From the NCBI GenBank assembly GCA_963735045.1, contig CAVTIZ010000003.1, positions 1,426,001 to 1,490,000 of the forward strand: a stretch of DNA of 64,000 nucleotides. The letters are read 5' to 3'. Below the pieces are notes generated by a model. That model ran no database searches. It saw only the letters and a program-made list of their open reading frames with translations, and was not told the origin of the DNA. The DNA is from Salsipaludibacter sp963735045 (GTDB taxonomy: Bacteria > Actinomycetota > Nitriliruptoria > Nitriliruptorales > Nitriliruptoraceae). A program made the translations under genes and the position numbers. Positions 1 to 8,393 of this stretch are shown here, one piece after another (position 1 is the stretch's first letter; every line of letters starts with the position of its first letter).

Positions 1-84
1 CGTGGGTGGCAGCCATCCGCTCCGGCTGTCGTGTGCGTTCGGGCCGGTTTCCCGGTCGAATCGCACCCGATGGGCGGTTGGTGG

Positions 85-167
85 CGCGGGGGTCAGGGGT
101 GGGGTGGGGGGCAGGGGTGGGGTGGGGGGCGGGGGTGGGGGTGGGGGGTCAGGGGCGGGGTGGGGGG
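85..167. repeat. G-rich tract after argD stop
   Basis: The plus strand here is a run of G4-G6 tracts split by single T or CA steps, enough for several stacked G-quadruplexes. It starts right after the argD stop codon. In the argD transcript the same stretch is C-rich and G-poor, which resembles a Rho-utilisation site, while the G-rich strand is the template. A role in transcription termination or pausing is inferred. The rest of bases 1-84 shows no gene. Confidence 0.6.
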
Positions 168-1415
168 TCAGGGGGTGGGGAGGGCGTGGTCGAGGGACTG
201 GGTGAGGGTGGTGACGGCAGTGGCGATCTCGGCGTTGGTGACGGTCAGGGGCGGGGCCAGTCGCACCAGGTCGGGGCCGACGGCGTTGACGATCAACCCG
301 CGTTCCTCGGCGGCCCGTTCGACCTCGGCGGCCACCGGCTGGGTCAACTCCAGCGCCAGCAACAGCCCGCGTCCACGCCAGCCGGCGACCAGGTCGTGGC
401 GCTGGGCCAGGCCGTCCATCGCCGACGTCAGGCGCGACGAACGCACCCGGGCGGTGTGCAACAGGCCGTCGTCGGTGATCGTGTCGATGACGGCGTTGGC
501 GGCGGCCGCGGTCACCGGGTTGCCACCGAAGGTGGTCGCGTGGTCACCGGGTCCGAAGACCTCGGCGGCCGCCCCGTGGGCCACGCATGCCCCGATCGGC
601 AGCCCGTTGGCCAGGGCCTTGGCCAACGTGATCACGTCGGGCACGACGTCGGTGGTCTGGAACCCGAACCACTCCCCCAGGCGGCCCATGCCGGTCTGGA
701 CCTCGTCGATGACCAGCAGCGCGTCGTGGGCGTCGCAGGCGGCCCGCGCGGCCGCCAGCACGTCGGGGTCGATCGGCCGCACGCCACCCTCGCCCTGCAC
801 GACCTCCAGCATGACCGCACAGTGCTGGTCGGTCACGGCCGCGGTCACGGCATCCGGGTCGTCGTGGGCGACGGTGTCGACGTAGCCCAGCAGCGGCTCG
901 AACGGCGTGTGCTTCTCGGGCTGGCCGGTGGCCTCCAACGTGGCCAGGGTGCGACCGTGGAAGGAGCGGTCCAGGGTCACCATCCGGACCTTGTCGGGGT
1001 CGATGGCCTTGCCGTGGCGCCGGGCCAGCTTGATCGCGGCCTCGTTGGCGGTGGCGCCACAGTTGGCGAAGAACACCCTGGCGTCGTCCCAGCCGGTGAT
1101 CCGGGCCAGTCGCTCGGCCAGGCCCAGCATCGGCTCGGTGACGAACAGGTTCGAGGTGTGCTGGAGCGTGCCGGCCTGCTCGCGCACCGCGGCGGCCACG
1201 GCCGGGTTCGAGTGCCCGAGGGCGGTGACGGCCAGTCCGCCCAGGAAGTCCAGCCACGTGTCACCGTCGGCGTCGAACAGGACGGTGCCCTGGCCCCGCA
1301 CGAACACGGGCCGACGGCGGGCGTAGGTGCCCATGACGTGGGCGGCGTCCCGTGCGTGGGCGGTGGCGGCGGCGTCGGAGAGGCCGTCGTGCCCGGTGGC
1401 GGTGGCGTCGGTCAT
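168..1415 (-). CDS. argD: Acetylornithine aminotransferase
   Basis: This PLP enzyme makes N-acetylornithine from N-acetylglutamate semialdehyde in arginine synthesis, and in many bacteria also serves the succinyl-DAP step of lysine synthesis. At 415 residues it has normal family length. It shows the class III aminotransferase IDEVQTG motif at about 236-242 and the PLP lysine near 266 in TLAKALANG. The ATG overlaps the argB stop as ATGA, and a GGGGGA ribosome site lies inside the argB tail, so it is translationally coupled as the last arg gene seen here. argF and argR would be expected to the left, outside the window. Confidence 0.97.
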   Translation of the reverse strand: MTDATATGHDGLSDAAATAHARDAAHVMGTYARRRPVFVRGQGTVLFDADGDTWLDFLGGLAVTALGHSNPAVAAAVREQAGTLQHTSNLFVTEPMLGLAERLARITGWDDARVFFANCGATANEAAIKLARRHGKAIDPDKVRMVTLDRSFHGRTLATLEATGQPEKHTPFEPLLGYVDTVAHDDPDAVTAAVTDQHCAVMLEVVQGEGGVRPIDPDVLAAARAACDAHDALLVIDEVQTGMGRLGEWFGFQTTDVVPDVITLAKALANGLPIGACVAHGAAAEVFGPGDHATTFGGNPVTAAAANAVIDTITDDGLLHTARVRSSRLTSAMDGLAQRHDLVAGWRGRGLLLALELTQPVAAEVERAAEERGLIVNAVGPDLVRLAPPLTVTNAEIATAVTTLTQSLDHALPTP

Positions 1416-2644
1416 GGTGGTGTTCCCCCGGCGAGTGGTGGGGTGGTCGGGTGGGGCGTCGTGGAACCCCCGGCGGTGGACACCCCCGGGTCGTCGTCTC
1501 GCTCGGGGCGCTTGCGATGGGACGGGATCGCCTCGCCGTCGTGTTCCACCCCGGCGGCCGCCCGCGTGGCGTCACGGGGAGAGGGGTGCTCGGGGTCGTG
1601 GTCACTGGCGAAGGTCAGGCCCCCGCGGCCGGCGGGCGAGCGCGTCACCATGGTGCCGATCCCCTCGTCGGTGAACAGCTCGATCAGGGCGGCATGGCGC
1701 ACGCGCCCGTCCAGCAGGTGGGCCTGGGGCACGCCCGCGTCGAGTGCGTCCAGCACCGAGCGCACCTTGGGCAGCATCCCGCTGTGGAGGTCGCCGCTGA
1801 CGAGCATCTCGCGCAGCCGCTCCGGGCTGACCTGGCCGATCAGCGAGCCACGGTCGGGTTCGATGCCGGCGTCGGCGTCGCCGAAGGCGAGGTACAGCCC
1901 GGCGACGTCGGTCAGGTAGATCAGCTTGGCCGCGCCGAGCGCCCCGGCGATGGCCCCGGCGGCGAGGTCGGCGTTGACGTTGTGGTCGACGCCGTCGACG
2001 TCACGACCGGCGGTGGCCACGACCGGGAGGAACCCGTCGTCGAGCAGGTCGTCGAGGATGGTCGTGTCGACCGCGACCACGTCGCCGACGCGTCCCAGCG
2101 AGGCGCCAGACGGGGAGATGGCCGTCTCGACCGTGAGCAACCCGGCGTCGGTGCCCGCCACCCCGACCGCCGGCGCCCCGGCGGACGAGACCAGTCCGAC
2201 CAGTTCGGGGTTGACCGTGCCAAGCAGGGCCATCCTGACGACGTCCATCATGGCGTCGTCGGTCACCCGCAGGCCGTCGACGAAGGTCGACGGGACCCCC
2301 AGGCGCTCGGCCAGCGCCGAGATCTGCGGTCCCCCGCCGTGGACGATGACCGGGCGCAGCCCCACGACGTGCATCAGCGCGACGTCGGCGGCGAACGAGC
2401 GCTTGAGGTCCTCGCGCACCATCGCGTTGCCGCCGTACTTGATGACCACGGTCTGGCCACGGAACTCGGTGATCCAGGGCAGCGCCTCACGCAGGACCGC
2501 GGCCTTGGACTGGGCCGCCGCCTCGCGACTCGTGAGGTGGTCGTCGAGCCCGCCCGCGGCCGTGCCGTCGGGTGCGGTGCCCGGGGCCGCGGGGGGGCGT
2601 GCCTCGGGCATCGCGTGGGTGGGATCGGGAGTCGACATGGTCAT
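1412..2644 (-). CDS. argB: Acetylglutamate kinase with long tails
   Basis: The enzyme phosphorylates N-acetylglutamate, the second and usually arginine-controlled step of the pathway. The amino-acid kinase core begins near residue 45 with VIKYGGNAM (Lys69), followed by HGGGPQIS, and ends at GIGTMV near residue 333, where most family members stop. Here about 77 more residues follow, rich in Pro, Asp, Arg and Thr and probably disordered. The N-terminus also carries a Pro/Ala-rich extension of some 40 residues. The ATG at 2644 overlaps the argJ stop as ATGA; an in-frame ATG two codons later is also possible. The total is 410 residues against a usual figure near 300. Confidence 0.95.
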   Translation of the reverse strand: MTMSTPDPTHAMPEARPPAAPGTAPDGTAAGGLDDHLTSREAAAQSKAAVLREALPWITEFRGQTVVIKYGGNAMVREDLKRSFAADVALMHVVGLRPVIVHGGGPQISALAERLGVPSTFVDGLRVTDDAMMDVVRMALLGTVNPELVGLVSSAGAPAVGVAGTDAGLLTVETAISPSGASLGRVGDVVAVDTTILDDLLDDGFLPVVATAGRDVDGVDHNVNADLAAGAIAGALGAAKLIYLTDVAGLYLAFGDADAGIEPDRGSLIGQVSPERLREMLVSGDLHSGMLPKVRSVLDALDAGVPQAHLLDGRVRHAALIELFTDEGIGTMVTRSPAGRGGLTFASDHDPEHPSPRDATRAAAGVEHDGEAIPSHRKRPERDDDPGVSTAGGSTTPHPTTPPLAGGTPP

Positions 2645-3924
2645 GTCGTGTAGGCACTGTTGAAGTGGACGTAGGCCTCGGTCAGGTCGCAGGTCAGCAC
2701 GGTGGCCTCGGCACGCCCGACCTGCAGGTCGACGTCGATGGTGACGGCGTCGCGATCCATCGCACGGGCGGCCTGGCCCCGGTCGAAGGAGGCCGCGACC
2801 CCGAACCGGCACACCGCGATCCCGTTGCACGACACCATGACCCGGGCGGGGTCGAAGTCCACGCCGGCATTGCCCAGCGCCATCAGCACGCGGCCCCAGT
2901 TGGGGTCGGCGCCGTGCACCGCGGCCCGCACCAGGTTGGACGTCGCCACGGACCGGGCCAGGGCGGTCGCCTGGTCCTCGTCGTCGGCGCCGGTGACGGT
3001 CACGGCGGCCAGGCGCGACGCGCCCTCGCCGTCGCTGACCACCAGGGCGGCGAGATCGGCGCACACGGCGTGCACCCCGGTCGCCAGGGCCTGCAGTCCG
3101 GGCGGGTCCGGTGCGGTGCCGGTCGCCACCAGCGCGAGCTGGTCGCTGGTGGACTGGTCGGCGTCCACGCTGATCCGGTTGAACGTCACGCCGGCGGCGC
3201 GTCGCACCACCTGGCGAGCCACGGGCGCCGGCAGCGGGGCATCGGTCGCGACCACGACCAGCAGGGTGGCCATGTTCGGCTCGATCATGCCCACGCCCTT
3301 GGCCATGCCGGCCACGACACAGGTCCCGCCGCGCTCGTCGGTCACCCGGACCGCCACCTGCTTGGGACCGGAGTCGGTGGTCATCATCGCCCGCGCCGCC
3401 CGCACCCCCCCGTCGTCGGACAGGTCGGCCACCACGTCGGGCATCGCCGCCTCGATGCGTTCGACCGGCAGCGGCACGCCGATGACCCCGGTCGACATCA
3501 CCACGACCTCGTCGGTGGCGACATCGGTGCATGCGGCGACGGCATCGGCCAGCCGGCGGGTGTGGGCGGCGCCGTCGCGGGTGGCGACGTTGGCGTTGCC
3601 GGCGTTGATCACGACCGCCCGGGCGGTCCCGCGAGCGGCGAGTTCGTCGGTCCGGGTCGCACTGGACGCCTTGACTCGGTTGGAGGTCGTGACGGCGGCC
3701 AGCGAGGCCGGGCCGTCGGTGACGACCAGGGCGAGGTCGGGGGCCCCGGAGGGCTTGATGCCACTGGTGGCAGCGCCGGCGCGGATCCCCGGCACGGCGG
3801 TCAGCCCGCCGTCGAGGGCCGCCAGTCCGGAGCGGTCGGCCGGACCCCATCGGCGCAGGGCCCGACGCTGCTCGGGGCCCAGTTGCAGCGGCTCGGGTGG
3901 CGTGGTCGTCGCGTCACCGGTCAC
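2641..3924 (-). CDS. argJ: Glutamate N-acetyltransferase (ArgJ)
   Basis: ArgJ transfers the acetyl group from N-acetylornithine to glutamate, recycling acetyl in the arginine pathway; some members also use acetyl-CoA. The protein self-cleaves, and the signature is visible as GMIEPNMATLL with the nucleophilic Thr near residue 220. Length is 427 residues, slightly above the usual 390-410. The start chosen is the GTG that overlaps the argC stop as GTGA, with an N-terminal PP-rich lead before the conserved core. No good ribosome site is seen, so coupling to argC is likely. Confidence 0.96.
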   Translation of the reverse strand: MTGDATTTPPEPLQLGPEQRRALRRWGPADRSGLAALDGGLTAVPGIRAGAATSGIKPSGAPDLALVVTDGPASLAAVTTSNRVKASSATRTDELAARGTARAVVINAGNANVATRDGAAHTRRLADAVAACTDVATDEVVVMSTGVIGVPLPVERIEAAMPDVVADLSDDGGVRAARAMMTTDSGPKQVAVRVTDERGGTCVVAGMAKGVGMIEPNMATLLVVVATDAPLPAPVARQVVRRAAGVTFNRISVDADQSTSDQLALVATGTAPDPPGLQALATGVHAVCADLAALVVSDGEGASRLAAVTVTGADDEDQATALARSVATSNLVRAAVHGADPNWGRVLMALGNAGVDFDPARVMVSCNGIAVCRFGVAASFDRGQAARAMDRDAVTIDVDLQVGRAEATVLTCDLTEAYVHFNSAYTT

Positions 3925-4943
3925 GGGTAGGTGCCGATCACCGGCAGCCCGGCACCCTCGGGCAGGCCCAGCACGAGGTTGGCGTTCTGGATCGCCTGGC
4001 CGGCCGCACCCTTGACGAGGTTGTCGGTGACCGACGTGATCGTGGCCCGCCCGGTCCGCTCGTCCACGGCCACGGCGACGTGGCAGGCGTTGGACCCGGC
4101 CACCGCCTTGGTGACCGGCTGGGTCCCGGCGGGCAGGACGGTGACGAAGGGCTCGTCGTCGTAGGCCACGTGGAGGGCGTCGGCGAGGTCGTCGCGCGAC
4201 ACCCCGTCGGCCACGGCGGCGACCGACGTGGTCAACAACCCCCGCGGCATCGGCACCAGGTGGGGGGTGAAGGTGATGGTGGGACGGTCGACGCCCCCCA
4301 GGGCAGCGAGGTGGACCTCGATCTCGCCCGTGTGGCGATGGCCCGGCACCCCGTAGGCCGCGATGCTGCCCATGACGTGGGAGGCGTGCATGCCGTCGGC
4401 GAGCCCACGTCCGGCGCCGCTGGTCCCGGACTTGCCGTCGACCACGAGGGTGGCGAGGTCCAGCAGTCCGGCCACGGGCACCAGCGACAACAGGGCGGTG
4501 GTGACGTAGCACCCCGGGTTGGCCACCACGTCGGCCTCGGCGACGTCGTCGCGGGCGAACTCGGTCAGGCCGTAGACCGCCGGGGTGTCGTCGGGGGCGG
4601 GGTGCGAGCGACCGTAGAACTGCTCGTAGTCGGCCGCGGGCAGTCGCCAGGCCGCGGACAGGTCGACCACGCGGGTGCCGGCCGCCACGAGTTCGGGGAC
4701 CAGGTCCAGCGCCGGGCCGTCGGGGGTCGCCACGAACACCAGGTCGAGGTCCGCGAGGTGATCGACCTCGATGTCGTCGAAGGTGCCGTGGTCGGGCAGG
4801 TGCGGGAACACCTCGGCGACCGGTCGTCCCGCCGCCGAGTGCGCGGCCAGCACGGCCACCTCCACCTCGTCGTGGGCCGCCAACAGCCGCACCAGTTCGG
4901 CACCCCCGTAGCCGGAGGCCCCCACGATCCCGACCCGTGCCAC
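3921..4943 (-). CDS. argC: N-acetyl-gamma-glutamyl-phosphate reductase
   Basis: This NADPH-dependent reductase forms N-acetylglutamate semialdehyde in arginine synthesis. The Rossmann start GIVGASGYGGAEL lies at residues 5-17 and the catalytic cysteine near 145 in ANPGCY; length is 340 residues, normal for the family. It is the first gene of argC-argJ-argB-argD. The leader holds a likely promoter and ArgR-type operator about 60 bases upstream of the ATG. Confidence 0.97.
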   Translation of the reverse strand: MARVGIVGASGYGGAELVRLLAAHDEVEVAVLAAHSAAGRPVAEVFPHLPDHGTFDDIEVDHLADLDLVFVATPDGPALDLVPELVAAGTRVVDLSAAWRLPAADYEQFYGRSHPAPDDTPAVYGLTEFARDDVAEADVVANPGCYVTTALLSLVPVAGLLDLATLVVDGKSGTSGAGRGLADGMHASHVMGSIAAYGVPGHRHTGEIEVHLAALGGVDRPTITFTPHLVPMPRGLLTTSVAAVADGVSRDDLADALHVAYDDEPFVTVLPAGTQPVTKAVAGSNACHVAVAVDERTGRATITSVTDNLVKGAAGQAIQNANLVLGLPEGAGLPVIGTYP

Positions 4944-4996
4944 GCGCTCGTCCTCGTCGTCGACGGTGGGGAGCCTAGACCCGCGCCACCCGGCGG

Positions 4997-5019
4997 TGCA
5001 ACTTCATGCACCGATTATG
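4997..5019 (-). promoter_or_regulatory. argC promoter with ARG-box-like operator
   Basis: This is the only AT-rich patch upstream of argC. A -10-like CATAAT reads on the minus strand at 5019-5014, placing a start point near 5007. TGCA-N6-TGCA (4997-5010) forms an imperfect inverted repeat over that start point. ArgR sites in streptomycetes also carry TGCA-type half sites, so repression by arginine/ArgR is a reasonable inference. No convincing -35 was seen. Confidence 0.45.
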
Positions 5020-5082
5020 CGATCCTGGACCACCGACGGGTGGACCGGCGGGGGTGACGGCTTTCGCGTGGCGGGTTGGTGG

Positions 5083-5511
5083 TCACACCGGTGGGCGGGG
5101 GTTCTTGCGCAGGCGCTTGACCTCGCCGCGGTGGCGCTTGTTGTCGACGCGGCGACGTCGCGAGGCCCGGCTCGGGCGGGTACGCCGGCGACGCTTCTGG
5201 ACGGTGATCGCGTCGGACAGCCACGACCCCAGCCGGTCGCGGGCCTCCTGGCGATTGCGGTGCTGGCTCTTGTGCTCGCTGGCCCGGACGATCAGGCACC
5301 CGTCCTTGGTGATGCGATTGCCCAGCCGTGACGCGATCCGGCGCTTCTCGTCGGGCGTGAAGGCGCGTGAGGACTCGGGGTACCAACGCAGCTCGACGGC
5401 CGAGTCGGTGGTGTTGACGCTCTGGCCACCCGGCCCGGACGACTTGGCCGCCCGGATGTCGAGTTCGTAGTCGGGGATGCGATGGTCGTCGTCGACGTGC
5501 AGCGACGACAT
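5083..5511 (-). CDS. arfB: ArfB-type peptidyl-tRNA hydrolase (ribosome rescue)
   Basis: ArfB (YaeJ/ICT1 family) frees ribosomes stalled without a stop codon by hydrolysing peptidyl-tRNA. The catalytic GGQ is at residues 28-30 within SSGPGGQSVN, matching release factor domain 3. The basic, flexible C-terminal tail (RRRRTRPSRASRRRR) is what ArfB uses to occupy the empty mRNA channel. The ATG at 5511 is preferred over an upstream in-frame start because it follows a strong GAGGAGGAG ribosome site; this gives 142 residues, the family norm. It sits between pheT and argC, an insertion into an otherwise conserved gene order. Confidence 0.93.
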   Translation of the reverse strand: MSSLHVDDDHRIPDYELDIRAAKSSGPGGQSVNTTDSAVELRWYPESSRAFTPDEKRRIASRLGNRITKDGCLIVRASEHKSQHRNRQEARDRLGSWLSDAITVQKRRRRTRPSRASRRRRVDNKRHRGEVKRLRKNPRPPV

Positions 5512-5591
5512 GGGCTCCTCCTCGTCCGTGGCCGGCTGCGGCCCAGCGTAGGACGACATGCCCTGGTGCCGCCGGGACCCTCGGGCCGGCC

Positions 5592-8267
5592 TCAGCCGCG
5601 CAGGCGGGCACCGGCGTCGACGACCGCGGCCTCGACGGCGGACAGCACCCGGGCCTCGTCGTCACCGTCCAGGGCACGATCGGGTGACTGCAGCCACAGG
5701 CGGGCCGCGATCGAGCGGTGCCCGTCGGGCAGCGGGTCCCCGCGGTAGACGTCGAACACCTGCAGGTCCGCCAGCAGGGGGCCCGCAGCCGCACGCAGGG
5801 CCGGCTCGAGGTCGGCCCAGGCGAGGTCGTCGGCCGCCACGACCGCCACGTCCACGATCATCGACGGACGCGTGACCAGGGGCGTGGACACGACCGGTTC
5901 CCGGCCACCGGCCAAGGCCCGCAGCCACGGCTCGACCACCAGCTCGCCCACCACCACGGGCTCGGGCAGGTCGCGATCGCCGGCCTCGGTGGGGTGGAGC
6001 TGTCCGACCAGGCCGACCTCGACCCTCGCGCCGTCGTCGGTGGTGACCTCCAGCCGCACGGTGCGGGACGGGTGGAACCCGGGGACCTCGACCGGGACCC
6101 TGGTCAGCGACGTCGGCAAGCCGCCACCACCGAGCCGGCGCACCAGTTCGTCGAACACCGCCAGGGCGTCGGTGACCGACCAGGTCTCGTCCGACAACCG
6201 TCCCGGGGCGTGGCGGCGACCCTGCAGCGCGACCCCGACCGCCTTGGGCTGGGTCGGCAGCAGCGCGTCGTCCCCCGGGTCGTCCCCGCGGCCCAGACCC
6301 TCGCCCAGATCCTCGCCCAGATCCTCGCCCAGATCCTCGCCCAGACCGTCACCCCGGCCGTCGCCCAGGCCCTCGCCGGACCCCGCCTCGTGGCCGTCAC
6401 CGCCGGAGGTCGCGGTGGTGGCGGGTCCCGCGGGCAGGCGCCAGCGCCAGTCGGGGGCTCCGGGCGGCGCGAGCGCGTCCAGGACGTCGTCCATGCGACC
6501 ACCGGCCGGACGGAACACGCGTCCGAACTCGACCACGGCCACACCGGGACGGGACTGCCCGACGTTTCGTCGGACCACGCCGAGCAGGCCCTCCAGCAGG
6601 CTCGGGCGCATGGCCGCGGCGTTGGTCGCCAACGGGTTGGCCAGCACGACCAGCTCGCCGTCGGCGACCATGCCGGCGACGTGGTCGTCGCCCACGAACG
6701 GCCGGGTGACGACCTCGTCGAGGCCGAAGGCGGTCGCGGCCCGGCGCAGCTCGCGCTCTGCCTGCTGGTCGGGGGCCAGGCCGCCACCCTGCACCAGCGG
6801 TGGCAGTTCGGCCGGAATGCGGTCGTAACCGTGGAGGCGAGCCACCTCCTCGGCGACGTCGGCCATCCGGGCGAGGTCGCTGCGCCACGACGGCGGGGTC
6901 ACCGTCAGCAGGTCACCGTCGGCCGTGGCGTGCACGCCCGACCGCGCCAGCAGGGCCACCTGCGCGGGCGCGTCGAGGTCCAGGCCGAGCAGGTCCCGGA
7001 TGCGTCCCGCGTCGACCTCGAGGCCCTCGCGCTCGGTCACCGGCTGGCCGGCCTCGCGCAGGCCCACCGGGGTCGCCGATCCGCCCACCGCCACCAGCAG
7101 CTCCCACGCCCGCGCCACCGCGCGCCGGGCTCCGGCCGGGTCGACCCCGCGCTCGAAGCGCAGCGAGGCCTCGGAGGTCAGCCGCAGCGACCGGGCGGTG
7201 TGGCGAATGGTGGCGGGATCCCACACCGCGGCCTCGAGCACGAGGCGACGAGTGGACGCGCTGACCTCGGTGGCGTCACCGCCCATCACGCCGGCCAGTC
7301 CCACCGCGCCGTCGGCGTCGGCCACGACCAGGTCGCGCGTGGCCAGGGTCCGCTCGACGTCGTCGAGCGTGGTCAGGCCCTCGCCGTCGGTGGCCCAACG
7401 CACCTCCAGGTCACCCGTGAGCCGGTCGGCGTCGTAGGCGTGCATCGGCTGGCCCAGCTCCATCATCACGACGTTGGTGATGTCCACCAGTGGGCTGATG
7501 GCACGCACCCCGACCTGGGCGAGCCGCTGGCGCAGCCACCACGGCGAGACCTCCGGGACCGCCACGTCGTCCAGGGTCAGGGCCACGAAGTGCGTGCACC
7601 CGGACGGGGCCGAGATCGTGACCTCCACGGGCCGCGAGGGCGGTTCGGACGGCAGGGTCGGCAGGTCCGGCAGCGGTTCCGCGACGGTGACGTCGAGCAC
7701 GGCCGCCAGGTCGCGGGCGGCGCCCAGCACCGACAACACGTCGCCCCGCGCGCCCTTGACCTCGAGGTCGATGACCGGTTCGCCCAGGGGCAGGACCTCG
7801 TGGATGTCCAGTCCCAGCGGCGTGTCGTCGGCCAGCACCATGATCCCGTCGTGGTCCTCGCCCAGCTGGAGTTCCCTGGCCGAGCACAACATCCCGTTGG
7901 ACACCACGCCGCGCAGTTCGCGTGCCTCCAGCCGGACACCGGGGATGGACCCGCCCACGCCGGCATGGACCACGACGTCGCCGACGTCGAAGTTGGACGC
8001 CCCGCACACCAGCTCGACCGTGTCCTCGCCGGCCCCACCGTCGTCGGGGGGGTCGCCATGGGTGATGTGCACCACGCGCAGTCGGTCGGCGTCGGGGTGC
8101 GGCGCCCAGTCCAGCACGCGGGCCGTGCGCGTCCCCGACACGCCGGCACCCGGCGTGTGGATCTCGTCGACCTCCAGCCCGAAACGACCCATGGTCTCGG
8201 CCAGCTCGGCGACCGGCACGTCTGGCAGGTCGAGGAAGGTGGCGAGCCAGGACAGTGGCAGCTTCAT
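5592..8267 (-). CDS. pheT: Phenylalanine-tRNA ligase beta subunit
   Basis: PheT carries tRNA recognition and editing in the alpha2-beta2 enzyme that charges tRNA-Phe. The N-terminus starts MKLPLSWL and holds a tRNA-binding OB domain (about 40-155), then B3/B4 editing, B5 and core-like domains, and a C-terminal FDX-ACB domain (about 795-890). At 891 residues it is longer than the usual 800-830, largely because of a Gly/Glu/Asp-rich insertion near residues 620-670 built on a 12-bp tandem repeat. The ATG has GAGGA upstream. A gap of 126 bases with no feature seen separates it from pheS. Confidence 0.97.
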   Translation of the reverse strand: MKLPLSWLATFLDLPDVPVAELAETMGRFGLEVDEIHTPGAGVSGTRTARVLDWAPHPDADRLRVVHITHGDPPDDGGAGEDTVELVCGASNFDVGDVVVHAGVGGSIPGVRLEARELRGVVSNGMLCSARELQLGEDHDGIMVLADDTPLGLDIHEVLPLGEPVIDLEVKGARGDVLSVLGAARDLAAVLDVTVAEPLPDLPTLPSEPPSRPVEVTISAPSGCTHFVALTLDDVAVPEVSPWWLRQRLAQVGVRAISPLVDITNVVMMELGQPMHAYDADRLTGDLEVRWATDGEGLTTLDDVERTLATRDLVVADADGAVGLAGVMGGDATEVSASTRRLVLEAAVWDPATIRHTARSLRLTSEASLRFERGVDPAGARRAVARAWELLVAVGGSATPVGLREAGQPVTEREGLEVDAGRIRDLLGLDLDAPAQVALLARSGVHATADGDLLTVTPPSWRSDLARMADVAEEVARLHGYDRIPAELPPLVQGGGLAPDQQAERELRRAATAFGLDEVVTRPFVGDDHVAGMVADGELVVLANPLATNAAAMRPSLLEGLLGVVRRNVGQSRPGVAVVEFGRVFRPAGGRMDDVLDALAPPGAPDWRWRLPAGPATTATSGGDGHEAGSGEGLGDGRGDGLGEDLGEDLGEDLGEGLGRGDDPGDDALLPTQPKAVGVALQGRRHAPGRLSDETWSVTDALAVFDELVRRLGGGGLPTSLTRVPVEVPGFHPSRTVRLEVTTDDGARVEVGLVGQLHPTEAGDRDLPEPVVVGELVVEPWLRALAGGREPVVSTPLVTRPSMIVDVAVVAADDLAWADLEPALRAAAGPLLADLQVFDVYRGDPLPDGHRSIAARLWLQSPDRALDGDDEARVLSAVEAAVVDAGARLRG
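6300..6359 (-). repeat. 12-bp tandem repeat in pheT
   Basis: Five head-to-tail copies of ctcgcccagatc (plus strand; the last copy reads ctcgcccagacc) lie inside pheT. On the coding strand each unit reads as a Gly-Glu-Asp-Leu step, giving an acidic repeat about 640-656 residues into the protein. The unit length keeps the frame, so copy number can change without breaking the essential gene. Confidence 0.9.
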
Positions 8268-8393
8268 CGCGGCGTCCTCACGGGGTGGCAGGGAGGTGGG
8301 CGGGGTGGGCAGGACGTGGTCCGGGCGGGTCGTGGCGCCGGTGGTCACCGCAGGGGCGGGTGGTCCCGGTGCCGACCGGCACGGCCGACGGGG

